Below, piece after piece: positions 28,166 through 38,200 of a stretch of 64,000 nt of DNA. Each line of letters starts with the position of its first letter. Position 1 is the stretch's first letter. The translations under genes were made by a program, and so were the position numbers. Below the pieces are notes generated by a model. It saw only the letters and a program-made list of their open reading frames with translations, ran no database searches and was not told where the DNA came from. Origin of the DNA: Phytoamicus setariae (lineage in GTDB: Bacteria; Pseudomonadota; Alphaproteobacteria; Rhizobiales; Rhizobiaceae); the NCBI RefSeq assembly GCF_016722925.1, contig NZ_JAEQNC010000017.1:1-64000 (forward strand), read 5' to 3'.

Positions 28166-28480
28166 TCAGGCGGCGCGGACGGCGGTCCGCTGGCGGCGCT
28201 CGATGATCGCGGTCTTCTGCTCGATATGGAACACCTTAAGGCGCTCCATGAAATCGATGACTTCGACGCTTTCAGCGTCGCGGGCCGCATGATATTCTTG
28301 GGTTGTCTTGACGATGATGTCGACGACATTCGGAAAGCAGCCGCAGCAACGGCCACGCTTCTGCATGGCATGATAGACCTTGCCCGGAACGATCAGCTGC
28401 CAACAGTCTTCATCAAGAAGCGATACGATTACATCCCTGATGTCGTTGTCAGTTATGATATTGCAGCTGCATACCATCAT
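28166..28480 (-). CDS. bfd: Bacterioferritin-associated ferredoxin (Bfd-like [2Fe-2S] protein)
   Basis: Small [2Fe-2S] protein that donates electrons to bacterioferritin to release stored iron. The 104 residues begin MMVCSCNIIT with the CxC pair, followed by GRCCGCFPNV giving CxxC, the four-cysteine pattern of BFD-like domains. The tail of about 50 residues is longer than in E. coli Bfd (64 aa) and Lys/Glu-rich. TTG and ATG starts just upstream are also in frame. It lies 141 bp before bfr. Confidence 0.88.
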   Translation of the reverse strand: MMVCSCNIITDNDIRDVIVSLLDEDCWQLIVPGKVYHAMQKRGRCCGCFPNVVDIIVKTTQEYHAARDAESVEVIDFMERLKVFHIEQKTAIIERRQRTAVRAA

Positions 28481-28515
28481 GTCCGGCAAATCCGCATAAA
28501 CTCTAACCTAATCCC

Positions 28516-28544
28516 TTTAATCAAAAGGGGAGTGGTTGTGTCAA
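28516..28544 (-). promoter_or_regulatory. Sigma-70-type promoter of bfd
   Basis: Minus-strand TTGACA, 17-bp spacer, ATTAAA: a strong -35 with a fair -10, 36 nt upstream of the bfd start. The gap to pncB is 129 bp. Confidence 0.6.
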
Positions 28545-28609
28545 GATAACTTATGCCCCAATGCCCACAATTTCGAGCCGGGCGCCACCCAGATTTGCGC
28601 GATTGAAAA

Positions 28610-29917
28610 TCACACCTTCACCAGCAGCTCATGGAAGTCTTCCGTGCCGAAAAAGCGCTTGTAGCGCTCGACCTCGGACGGCTCCCCGGTTGCCTTGCGC
28701 GGGTTGTCGGACAGCTTCACGGCAGGCCGCCCATTGGCCTCGGTGACCTTGCAGACCACCGAGATGGCATCGAGCCCGACAAGGTCGTCCGGCGCGCAGT
28801 CGTGGAAATCGTTGGTGAGATTGGTGCCCCAGCCGAAGCTCATCCGCACCTTGCCATGAAAGTGCTTGTAGGTCTCGATGATCGTGTCGACATCCAGCCC
28901 ATCAGAGAAGATCAGCAGCTTCTCCTTCGGGTCTCGACCATGCGCCTTCCACCAGGCAATGATCTTTTCGCCACCTTCGATCGGCGGGGCGCTGTCGGGC
29001 CGGAAACCCGTCCAGTCCGCCACCCATTCCGGCGCATTGCGCAGGAAGGCCGCAGTACCGAATGCATCGGGAAGCACGATCAGCAGATTGCCGCCATAGA
29101 GCTGCTTCCAGTCCTCCAGCACCGTATAGGGCGCCGCACCGAGTTCGGCGTCGTTGTTTGCCAACGCCGCTTTGACCATCGGTAGCTCATGCGCATTTGT
29201 GCCGACTGCTTCGAGGTCAGTGTCCATGGCGAGCAGCACGTTGGACGTGCCGGTAAAGGCCGGGCCGATACCTTCCTTGAGGGCTTCGACGCACCAGCGC
29301 TGCCAGAGGAAAGAATGCCGTCGACGCGTGCCGAAATCGGAAATCCTCAGGCCGGGATATTGCCTCAGCCGCTGCACCTTCTCCCACATGCGCGACTTGG
29401 CGCGCGCATAGATGACATCCAGCGTGAACTGGCCGAGCCCCTTCATCGCCGCGCGCGAGCGCAACTCGTTGATGATTGCCAGCGCCGGAATCTCCCACAT
29501 GGTGGTTTCCACCCAGCGCCCTTCGAAGGTGATCTCGTACTGGCCATCGCGACGCGACAGCTCGTAGGGCGGCAGGCGGAAATTGGCGAGCCAGCTGACG
29601 AATTCCGGCTCGAAGATCTGCTTGCGGCCATAAAAGCTGTTACCCGCCAGCCAGATCATTTCCTTCTTGGTGAACCGCAGCTCGCGGCAATGGTCGAGCT
29701 GGTCGCGCAGTTCCTGTTCGTCGATATCGTCGGCAAGCCTGACGGACTTGGTACGATTGATAACCGAGAACGTGGCGTTGACTTCCGGATGCAGCTTCCA
29801 GATCATCTGCAGCATCAACAGCTTGTAGAAATCCGTATCCAGCAGGCTGCGGACAATCGGATCGAGCTTCCATGCGTGATTGTAGACGCGTCTGGCTATA
29901 TCAGTCTTTGCCGCCAT
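28610..29917 (-). CDS. pncB: Nicotinate phosphoribosyltransferase
   Basis: Converts nicotinate and PRPP to nicotinate mononucleotide in the NAD salvage (Preiss-Handler) route. The 435 residues match the family: [18 protein letters not shown] near the start, [31 protein letters not shown] (the autophosphorylation-site His is in the RRRHS motif), GTSNVLLAM, and [10 protein letters not shown] near the C-terminus. It follows pncA by 21 bp with AAAGGAGA as ribosome site, so the two form an operon turning nicotinamide into NaMN. Confidence 0.95.
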   Translation of the reverse strand: MAAKTDIARRVYNHAWKLDPIVRSLLDTDFYKLLMLQMIWKLHPEVNATFSVINRTKSVRLADDIDEQELRDQLDHCRELRFTKKEMIWLAGNSFYGRKQIFEPEFVSWLANFRLPPYELSRRDGQYEITFEGRWVETTMWEIPALAIINELRSRAAMKGLGQFTLDVIYARAKSRMWEKVQRLRQYPGLRISDFGTRRRHSFLWQRWCVEALKEGIGPAFTGTSNVLLAMDTDLEAVGTNAHELPMVKAALANNDAELGAAPYTVLEDWKQLYGGNLLIVLPDAFGTAAFLRNAPEWVADWTGFRPDSAPPIEGGEKIIAWWKAHGRDPKEKLLIFSDGLDVDTIIETYKHFHGKVRMSFGWGTNLTNDFHDCAPDDLVGLDAISVVCKVTEANGRPAVKLSDNPRKATGEPSEVERYKRFFGTEDFHELLVKV

Positions 29918-29938
29918 GCGACGTCTCCTTTGAGCCGG

Positions 29939-30538
29939 CTAGATCAGCTGCACGCCGGCCTGTTTCATCTTGTCGATCATCGTTGCCATCGAGCCGCCGA
30001 GATCGATTCCCCGGCAGGCATCCAGCACGACCTGCGCTTCAAACCCGGCCTTGACCGCATCCAGCGCCGAATAGGCAACACAGAAATCGGTCGCCAGCCC
30101 GCAAAGCACGATCCTGGCAATCCCCCGTTCCCGGAGATACCCGGCCAGGCCGGTCGGCGTTGCGCGGTCGTTCTCGAAGAATGCCGAATAGGAATCGATT
30201 GACGCGCGAAATCCCTTGCGGATGACGATTTCGGCCTTGGTCCAGGCAAGATCCGGGTGAAACTCGGCGCCCGAAGTGCCCTGCACGCAGTGGTCGGGCC
30301 AAAGCGTCTGTTCGCCATAGGGCAGCTGGGCCGTCTCGAACGGGTTCTTGCTCAGATGGGTCGATGCAAAGCTCGAATGGCCGGCGGGATGCCAGTCCTG
30401 GGTCAGCACCACATGCTCGAAGCGTTCAATCAGGCCATTGACCACGGGCACGATGCGATCACCCTCGGCGACCGCAAGCGCGCCGCCGGGGCAGAAATCG
30501 TTCTGGACATCGATGACGACAAGCGCTTCAGCGGTCAT
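29939..30538 (-). CDS. pncA: Nicotinamidase
   Basis: Hydrolyses nicotinamide to nicotinate. Cysteine hydrolase fold with the triad D10 (VVIDVQNDFCPGG), K108 (IRKGF) and C153 (GLATDFCVAY) all intact. The metal site D48-W-H50 in QDWHPAGHSSF is also present. The 199 residues are normal for bacterial PncA. It heads the pncA-pncB operon. Confidence 0.94.
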   Translation of the reverse strand: MTAEALVVIDVQNDFCPGGALAVAEGDRIVPVVNGLIERFEHVVLTQDWHPAGHSSFASTHLSKNPFETAQLPYGEQTLWPDHCVQGTSGAEFHPDLAWTKAEIVIRKGFRASIDSYSAFFENDRATPTGLAGYLRERGIARIVLCGLATDFCVAYSALDAVKAGFEAQVVLDACRGIDLGGSMATMIDKMKQAGVQLI

Positions 30539-30625
30539 GGACCCACCTCAAATTTTTCCAGAGCAAAGGTCAATCACGTTTGCCGCCCGTAGACAAGCCA
30601 CGAAACGATGAAAAACGCGGCGAAA

Positions 30626-31828
30626 TCAATGCCCTTTGATCCCGTCTGCATGGCGGGCGAGCGATGACAGCGCCAGCACCACAATCAGCAGCATCGGCGT
30701 GCCGATGAAGATCGCCGAAAAGCCGGTATGCTCGGCAATGAAGCCGAACAGGGTTGGGGCAAACAAGGATCCGGAGTAACCCATGATCGTTACGACGGAA
30801 AGACCCACGCCCTTGGCCATGCCCGGCAGGTTGCCGGCGGCCGAAAACGCGATCGGCACCATGTTGGAAATGCCGACACCCGCCAGTGCAAAACCGCCGA
30901 TTGCCACATAGGCATTGGGCGCAAAGCCGGCAATGAGCATGCCGACAAACGCGATCACGCCCGAAATACGCATGGTCAGCACAGCACCCAGCCGATCACG
31001 TATGCCGTCGCCGGCAAATCGCATGATGGTCATCGCGCCGTGCAGCGCACCTGCGGCAAACGCAGCCTGCGTGAGGCTGGAACTCAGATCATCGCGCAGG
31101 TAGAGCGCGCTCCAGTCGATGACGATGCCTTCCTGCACCATGCAGAACAGCGCCATGATGCCGAGCAGCCAAGGCAACGGGCTACGGAACAGGCTCGTTT
31201 TCGGTGCGGCCGCAGACTCTTCGGTTTCCACGTGCGGGCCATCATGCATGATCATCGTGAACGCCAGCGTCAGAAGCACCGCGTTGACGATGGTGATGGC
31301 AATGGCATGCGGCAACGATCCCAGTTGGTCGATCATGTAGCCGCTGGTGGATGCCCCGATCAGCGCCCCCAGGCTCCAGAATGCGTGACACGAAGACATG
31401 ATTGCCCGGCGCATCGACTTTTCGACCTCGACAGCATTGGCGTTCATTGCCACGTCAAGCGCTCCGGCAAATCCGCCGAACAGGAATACTGCTGCCGCTG
31501 CCGTCCAGATATTCGGCGCCAGCGTGATCAGCAGCATCGTTGGCAGGAAGACCACTGCCGTCGCCTTTGCCACGATACTCGATCCGTATTTGGCGATGCG
31601 GCCTCCGCAAAGCGGCATGATCACCACCGACCCAACGCCGAAGAACACGACGATAAGGCTGACATAGAAGGGAGTAAGATTCAGTCGGATCAACAGCTCC
31701 GGCACTTTCAACGACCATGCGCCAATGAAGAGGCCATTGGCGAGAAACAGCAACGATACTGCGATGCGCTCCTTGGGAAAGGTGCCGGCGAGGCGCGCGG
31801 GGGACGCGACAGCGGATTGTTCGGTCAT
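30626..31828 (-). CDS. MFS transporter (YbjJ/fucose-permease-like)
   Basis: Twelve-helix inner-membrane permease of 400 residues. Helices are evident throughout, for example AVSLLFLANGLFIGAW, LFGGFAGALDVAMNANAVEVE, WSLGALIGASTSGYM and VTIMGYSGSLFAPTLFGFI. The DVAMNANAVEVE segment is typical of the YbjJ branch of the fucose-permease-like MFS group. The substrate is unknown. It has GGAGAAG just before the ATG and lies 130 bp downstream of the DeoR regulator on the same strand, suggesting control by it. Confidence 0.85.
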   Translation of the reverse strand: MTEQSAVASPARLAGTFPKERIAVSLLFLANGLFIGAWSLKVPELLIRLNLTPFYVSLIVVFFGVGSVVIMPLCGGRIAKYGSSIVAKATAVVFLPTMLLITLAPNIWTAAAAVFLFGGFAGALDVAMNANAVEVEKSMRRAIMSSCHAFWSLGALIGASTSGYMIDQLGSLPHAIAITIVNAVLLTLAFTMIMHDGPHVETEESAAAPKTSLFRSPLPWLLGIMALFCMVQEGIVIDWSALYLRDDLSSSLTQAAFAAGALHGAMTIMRFAGDGIRDRLGAVLTMRISGVIAFVGMLIAGFAPNAYVAIGGFALAGVGISNMVPIAFSAAGNLPGMAKGVGLSVVTIMGYSGSLFAPTLFGFIAEHTGFSAIFIGTPMLLIVVLALSSLARHADGIKGH

Positions 31829-31958
31829 TTCTTCTCCATTTCAGGCGATTCGCCACACACGAACGCCTTCGGGCTTTCCTGTCGCGACAAGGCGTTCGAA
31901 AGCGATTTCAAATATTGGCCGGGCTGCGAACTTGCCGCTTTTGCGCACCAAACCATCG

Positions 31959-32756
31959 TCATTTCCCGCCAGTCTGGTAGCCGCCGGCACGGATCACGTT
32001 TGCTCCCGCCCTCGCGATTGCCTCCGCATAGTGCGGATCTGCATCCTGCTCAATCACGACGTGATCGCATTTTTCCATCGGAATAACAGCGCACGGCGCG
32101 GGCACACCGAGCTTGTCGTTGGTGACAGCCGCCATCACCGAACGGCTACGCAACGCAATGAAACGCTTGAACTCCGCCTCTTCCGGAAAAGATGCGGTGA
32201 CGCCCCTGTCAACCTCAAACCCGCAACTGCCGAGTATACAGAGGTCAGGGTTGAAGTTGGCCGCATCCTGGATCGCTTTTGAGCCAAGCACGGCGCCGGA
32301 TCCGCGGTCCAGCTGTCCACCGATCACCACCACAGCGATATCGGGTCGGTCCATCAACGCGGCGGCAATGAGCGGTGCATTGGTGATCACGGTGAGCTTC
32401 AGGCCGGGAGGAATGGCCTGCGCAATGGCCAGATTGGTTGTCCCTGCGTCTATAAAGAGGGTCATGCCCGCGCTGATACGGTTGACCGCGGCTTTAGCGA
32501 GCGCATCCTTGCGTTCGGGCTTGATCGACATTCGACTGAGAATGGAATTGTCATCTGTCGACTGAACTGGCAATGCGCCGCCATAGACCCGTTTCAGCAG
32601 ACCGGCAGCTGCCATCTCCCTGAGATCACGGCGAATGGTATCTTCGGAGATCGCGAATTGCTGCGCAAGGTCGGCAGCGATGACTCTGCCGTCATCCGCA
32701 AGACGCTTGCGGATAAGGCTTTGCCGTTCGTGCAGGAGATACTCGGTGGCCGACAT
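31959..32756 (-). CDS. DeoR/GlpR family transcriptional regulator
   Basis: A 265-residue repressor-type regulator: N-terminal winged helix with the DeoR signature FAISEDTIRRDLREMAAAGLLKRVYGGAL (about 26-54), then the sugar-phosphate-sensing isomerase-like domain with FIDAGTTNLAIA, VVIGGQLD and GSCGFEVDRGVTA. The effector is usually a phosphorylated sugar. It likely controls the MFS gene downstream and itself. Two upstream in-frame starts exist; none has a good ribosome site. Nothing coding was recognised in the 286 bp upstream (32757-33042). Confidence 0.88.
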   Translation of the reverse strand: MSATEYLLHERQSLIRKRLADDGRVIAADLAQQFAISEDTIRRDLREMAAAGLLKRVYGGALPVQSTDDNSILSRMSIKPERKDALAKAAVNRISAGMTLFIDAGTTNLAIAQAIPPGLKLTVITNAPLIAAALMDRPDIAVVVIGGQLDRGSGAVLGSKAIQDAANFNPDLCILGSCGFEVDRGVTASFPEEAEFKRFIALRSRSVMAAVTNDKLGVPAPCAVIPMEKCDHVVIEQDADPHYAEAIARAGANVIRAGGYQTGGK

Positions 32757-33042
32757 ATTTGAATCCGGTGCAATCTGGCTAAAACATGCATAAACGTGCA
32801 ATGATAGTCAAGAGAGCTGGAGTGTGACTTTGCATGGGCAACGCCGATTGAAGAGTGATCGCGAGGGAATAGACTTCATCTGAGAAGGGCCTCCTGCAAC
32901 CGCCGGTACGATTTATCGGCCCGATTTCCGGTGCAATGCAGATACCTTGCCTTCACGATTCGAACGCTGCCGCAAGCTCGGCGCAACCTGTGATGACTAT
33001 CAACTCCCTAGACATCTAGTGATTCGACATTGAGATATTGCG

Positions 33043-33327
33043 ATGCAAGTTTCGTCAGGGAACAATTTTCACTACCGGTTTGGCGGGTTTGACGACAGGC
33101 GGCAACAGTCGGATTCCGGCAGCGACAACCCGGCAATGCCGCAAGTCGCGCACAACACCGGAAGCGATGAGTATTTCGGCGACGATTTCCTGAGCTCCCT
33201 GGAGCCGACCCCTACATCGCAGGAAAACATCCTGCTCGAAGAGGATGGAGCCTACCAGATCCGCCCCTCCTCAGCTCATAGCGCATTTGGCGCGGCCGTC
33301 GCCAAGGTGATCGTCGCCCGTTGGTGA
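33043..33327 (+). CDS. Hypothetical 94-residue protein, unrecognised
   Basis: An open frame of 94 codons beginning MQVSSGNNFHYRFGGFDDRR. The first 75 residues are polar, rich in Ser, Asp, Asn and Gln and likely disordered, with an acidic stretch (GSDEYFGDDFLSSLEP). The last 20 residues turn hydrophobic (SAFGAAVAKVIVARW). No signal peptide, no known motif. The ribosome site is weak (GAG about 9 nt upstream). It is convergent with the GGDEF-EAL gene. It could be a small species-restricted protein or a chance frame. Confidence 0.45.
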   Translation: MQVSSGNNFHYRFGGFDDRRQQSDSGSDNPAMPQVAHNTGSDEYFGDDFLSSLEPTPTSQENILLEEDGAYQIRPSSAHSAFGAAVAKVIVARW

Positions 33328-33405
33328 CTGTGATTTCAGACCATGCGGTCACGATCGCTAGAACAGGCGACCGTTGTTCGCCTGCCCAAAGGTGGGACAG
33401 CTCTT

Positions 33406-35064
33406 TCAGGCACGGAGTCTCAAAGGTGCGGCGACCACATCGGAAAAGTCGAAGCTCGTCTTCTCCTCCGGGCGGCCGAGCAGATAACCCTGCCCCTCCT
33501 GGCATCCCCAACCTGCGAGCATCGCAAGTTCACCCGGCTGCTCTATGCCCTCGGCGGTGCACCTGACGCCAAAACTGCGCGACAGGTTGATTATCGCATC
33601 GACGATTCTTCGGCTATCCTGATTGTCGGATAGAGAACTGACGAAACTGCGATCGATCTTGAGCTTGTCGAAACGGCAGGCGCGCAGATGATTGAGGCTG
33701 GAATGACCCGTGCCGAAATCGTCGAGTGCAACTGAAACACCCGCCGCCCGCAATTCTCGGATCGTATCGCTGGCGGTCTCTAGATCAGCTATCAGCGCGT
33801 TCTCGGTAATCTCCACCTCCAAACGACGCGGCGGAAAACCGGTGGCGGCCAAAAGATCGAGCAGCTTGCGACCAAGACCCTTGTCGCGCAATTGCACCGG
33901 CGACACGTTGACCGAGAGCGATATGTGCTGCGGCCAATGACGGGCGACGTCCGTCGCCTTGACGAGCATCTGCTCGCTGAGTTGCATGATCAAACCGCAT
34001 TCCTCAGCGACCGGGATGAACTCGGCCGGGCTGATCGAGCCCCTTTCCCGATGGTTCCACCGAGCAAGCGCCTCATAGCCCAGCACTTTGCGGGTCGACA
34101 GATCGACGACCGGCTGGAAATGCGGAACAATGTCGCCGTTTCTGATGGCTTCGCGCAACTCGTTCTCGATCCAGTTCCGCTCCTTGACCACACGTTCGAG
34201 CGCGTCTTCGAAGAAAGCCACCTGCATCCGGCCACCGCGCTTGGCCTTGTAGAGCGCGATGTCGGCATGGCGCAGCGCCTCGGCGATCGAGTCGCTGATC
34301 ATCGCGACCCCGACCGACGAACCCAGATGGAGGGCGGTGCCGTTGTAGTCGAAAGCGTCGCTGACGCCGGCGATGCAGAAGCGTGCATAGCGCAGCGCCT
34401 CGCCATCCTCTCTGAGAGGCGGCGTGATCACCGCAAACTCGTCACCGCCAAATCGAGCGACGATCCCGCCCGGAAAATGACCCTGGATCCGTTCGGCATA
34501 GTCCACCAGAACCTTGTCGCCGGCGGCGTGGCCATAGATGTCATTGACTGACTTGAAATGGTCGAGATCGATAAGGAACACGGCGCGACGCTCTGAAAGC
34601 GGCCGTTCGAAAATAACGCGCTGGCCGAACTCCTCGAAATTCCGGCGATTGGCCAGGCCGGTCAGTTGGTCGTGCAACGCCAGTTTTCGGGACTGTCTTT
34701 CGGCCTCGCGTTGCTTGTCGAGCGCATGCCTCAGGCGGCGGTTCTGAACGAAGGCAAAAGCCGAAAGCCCAAGACTGGCCACCAATCCGAACAACAGAAG
34801 CGTGCCCAACTCTGCTTTCCCAGGCACTTCGGCCTGCGGCTCCGTGCCCGGAAAGATCAGGAGGCGATGGTCCCCTAGTGATCGCATTTTCATCTGGCTC
34901 GACGGCTGACTGCTCTCACTCAGATAGCTGTAGATCGTTTCATGCAGGTCGCTGATCAGCGCCATGAAAAACACACCGGCGCAAACCGCCAGGATGGCCA
35001 GGTTCTCGACCAGATGCTGCCGCATCACTCTGCCCGACGCTTGCATGCCATCATCGCTGCTCAT
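33406..35064 (-). CDS. Membrane GGDEF-EAL cyclic-di-GMP turnover protein
   Basis: A 552-residue hybrid protein with two transmembrane segments (about 20-39 and 86-106) enclosing a short periplasmic loop of about 46 residues. Then come a GGDEF domain (motif RFGGDEF at 206-210) and an EAL domain. EAL is intact at 331-333, as are NVSPVQ, DDFGTGHSSL, KIDRSFV and EGIEQPGEL. Both catalytic signatures are kept, so it could make or degrade c-di-GMP; usually one activity dominates. The small periplasmic loop is the likely sensor. Start chosen at MSSDDG with GGGGG upstream; a longer frame exists. Confidence 0.9.
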   Translation of the reverse strand: MSSDDGMQASGRVMRQHLVENLAILAVCAGVFFMALISDLHETIYSYLSESSQPSSQMKMRSLGDHRLLIFPGTEPQAEVPGKAELGTLLLFGLVASLGLSAFAFVQNRRLRHALDKQREAERQSRKLALHDQLTGLANRRNFEEFGQRVIFERPLSERRAVFLIDLDHFKSVNDIYGHAAGDKVLVDYAERIQGHFPGGIVARFGGDEFAVITPPLREDGEALRYARFCIAGVSDAFDYNGTALHLGSSVGVAMISDSIAEALRHADIALYKAKRGGRMQVAFFEDALERVVKERNWIENELREAIRNGDIVPHFQPVVDLSTRKVLGYEALARWNHRERGSISPAEFIPVAEECGLIMQLSEQMLVKATDVARHWPQHISLSVNVSPVQLRDKGLGRKLLDLLAATGFPPRRLEVEITENALIADLETASDTIRELRAAGVSVALDDFGTGHSSLNHLRACRFDKLKIDRSFVSSLSDNQDSRRIVDAIINLSRSFGVRCTAEGIEQPGELAMLAGWGCQEGQGYLLGRPEEKTSFDFSDVVAAPLRLRA

Positions 35065-35193
35065 GGATGCCCCCGAAATCGTTTGTGCCGGGAGCACCCC
35101 TATCAAAAGCCCCTTGCCGCAATTGTTAAAATTGGAGGCAATTGCATCGCAGCGGCACACATTCCCGCCGCCATGCTTAACCGATGCTGAAAT

Positions 35194-35215
35194 GGCCGGG
35201 CAAGAGCGCCCGGCC
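35194..35215 (-). terminator. Hairpin terminator after pyc
   Basis: A perfect 8-bp stem (GGCCGGGC / GCCCGGCC, 6-nt loop) 11 bp past the pyc stop, followed on the minus strand by ATTTC only. The stem is very stable but the T run is short. Confidence 0.6.
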
Positions 35216-35226
35216 GTTCAGTTGCT

Positions 35227-38200
35227 TCAGCCGAAGACGACCAGCAGGTCCTTGGCGTCGATCTGGTCGCCGGCGCGCACCAGGACCTCGGCGACAACGC
35301 CGTCCTTTTCGGCATGCAGCGCGGTTTCCATCTTCATCGCCTCGATGGAGAGCAGCACATCGCCCGCCTTGACCTGCTGGCCCGCGGCAATCGCAACCGT
35401 CGAGATCACACCCGGCATCGGCGCGCCGACATGCGCGGCATTGCCAGCCTCGGCCTTGCGGCGCACGGCGCCACCCGAGGCACCATGTGCCCGATCCGGG
35501 ACCTTGATACGGCGCGGCTGGCCGTTCAGTTCGAAGAACACCGTCACCATGCCCTTCTGGTCGGTTTCGCCGTGTGCCTGGTTGAGGATGACGAGCGTCT
35601 TGCCGCGCTCGATGTCGACGAACAACTCGCCTTCCTGCTCCAACCCATAGAAATAGGCCGGCGTCGGCAGGGTCGAGACAGGTCCGTAGGTATCGGCGGC
35701 GATGGCGAAGTCGGTGAAGACCTTCGGGTACATCAGGTAGGATGCGAACTCATTGTCGGAGACCTTGCGTTCAAGCTTGGTCTCGATGTCGCTGCGCTCC
35801 TTGGCGAGGTCGGCGTCTGCCAGCAGCGACCCCGGACGGACGGTATAGGCTTTTTCGCCCTTGAGCACTTTCTTCTGCAGCGCCTCGGGCCAGCCCGACG
35901 GCGGCTGACCGAGGTCGCCCCGCAGCATCGACACCACTGATTCCGGGAAAGAGATTTCCTTGGCCGGATTGACCACATCCTCGACGGTGAGATCCTGGCT
36001 GACCATCATCAGCGCCATGTCGCCCACCACCTTGGAGGACGGCGTGACCTTGACGATGTCGCCGAACATCTGGTTGGCATCGGCATAGGCCTGCGCGACC
36101 TTGTGCCAGCGGGTTTCCAGCCCCAGCGAGCGTGCCTGTTCCTTGAGGTTGGTGAACTGGCCGCCCGGCATTTCGTGCAGGTAGACTTCCGACGCCGGAC
36201 CCTTGAGATCACTCTCGAAGGCGGCATACTGCGTGCGCACCGCTTCCCAGTAGAAGGAAATGCGGCGGATCCACTCGGGATCCAGGCCGGGGTCGCGCTC
36301 GGTGCCCGAAAGCGCCTCGACGATCGAGCCCAGGCATGGCTGCGAAGTGTTGCCGGACAATGCGTCCATGGCCGCATCGATCGCATCCACGCCCGCTTCC
36401 ACGGCGGCAAGCACGGTGGCCGCAGCGATTCCCGAGGTGTCATGCGTGTGGAAATGGATCGGCAAGCCAACGGCCTGCTTGAGTTCGCGGAACAGGATCC
36501 GTGCAGCTGCCGGCTTCAGCAGGCCGGCCATGTCCTTGACGGCGATGATGTGGGCGCCCGCCCGTTCCAGGTCCTTCGCCAGATTGACGTAGTATTTCAG
36601 ATCGTATTTCGGCCGGGCCGAATTGAGGATGTCGCCGGTGTAGCAGATCGCCGCTTCGCAGAGCTTGTTTTCCTCGGCCACCGCGTCCATCGACACGCGC
36701 ATGTTCTCGACCCAGTTCAGGCAGTCGAACACGCGGAAGAGATCAACCCCGCCGCGCGCCGCCTGGCGGACGAAGTACTTCACCACATTGTCGGGATAGT
36801 TCTTGTAGCCGACGCCGTTGGCGCCGCGCAGCAGCATCTGCAGCAGGAAGTTCGGTGCATTCTCGCGGATATGCGACAGCCGCTCCCAGGGATCCTCAGT
36901 CAGGAAGCGCATCGACACGTCGAAGGTCGCTCCGCCCCAGCATTCCAGCGACAGCAGGTTCGGAAGCGCCTTCGAATATGTGCCGGCGATATTGGCGATA
37001 TCGAAGGTGCGCATACGGGTGGCCAGCAACGACTGGTGGCCGTCGCGCATCGTGGTGTCAGTCACCAGCACCCGCTTCTGATCGACCATCCATTCGGCGA
37101 ACTTCTTCGGGCCGAGATCATCAAGCAACTGCTTGGTGCCCGGATGCTGCGGCAGATCGCAGAACGGGACGACCGGCAAGGCCGCATCCTTCGGCGGACG
37201 CGCCCTACCCTTGGCCTCGGGGTGACCGTTGATCGTCACGTCGGCAAGGTACGTCAGCAGTTTCGTCGCGCGGTCCTGGCGCTTGACCTGCTGGAAGAGT
37301 TCCGGCGTCGTGTCGATGAAACGCGTGGTGTAGGAATTGTTCTGGAAGGCGGGATGCGTGATGATCGCCTCAAGGAAGGTGAGGTTGGTCGCCACGCCAC
37401 GGATGCGGAATTCGCGCAGCGCGCGATGCATGCGGTGGATCGCCTCGATAGGCGTCGGCGCCCAAGCGGTAACCTTTTCGAGCAACGGATCGTAGAAGCG
37501 GGTGATGACCGCGCCGGAATAGGCGGTGCCGCCGTCGAGACGGATGCCGAAACCGGTCGCACCGCGATAGGCGGTGATGCGGCCGTAATCCGGAATGAAG
37601 TTCTGCTCCGGATCCTCGGTGGTGATGCGGCACTGCAATGCGTGGCCGTTGAGCTTGATGTCTTCCTGTCGGGGAACACCCGACTCCGCAGTGCCGATGG
37701 CAAAACCATCGAGAATGTGGATCTGCGCCTTGACGATATCGATGCCGGTCACCTGTTCGGTGACGGTATGCTCGACCTGGATGCGCGGATTGACTTCGAT
37801 GAAATAGAATTTGCCGCTGTCGATATCCATCAGATATTCGACCGTGCCGGCACCGACATAGTTCGTCGCCCGGGCGATCTTCAACGAATAATCAGCAAGC
37901 TCCTGGCGCTGCGTTTGGGTGAGGTAAGGAGCCGGCGCACGCTCGACCACTTTCTGGTTTCGGCGCTGGACCGAGCAATCGCGCTCGAACAGATGCACGA
38001 CATTGCCGTGCGTGTCGCCGAGCACCTGGGATTCGACGTGACGGGCACGCTCGACCAGCTTTTCCAGATAGACTTCGTCCTTGCCGAAGGCGGCTTTCGC
38101 CTCGCGCTTGGCTTCCATGACTTCGCGGGCGAGATCCTTGGGATCGCGAATCGCCCGCATGCCGCGGCCGCCACCGCCCCACGAGGCCTTGAGCATAATG

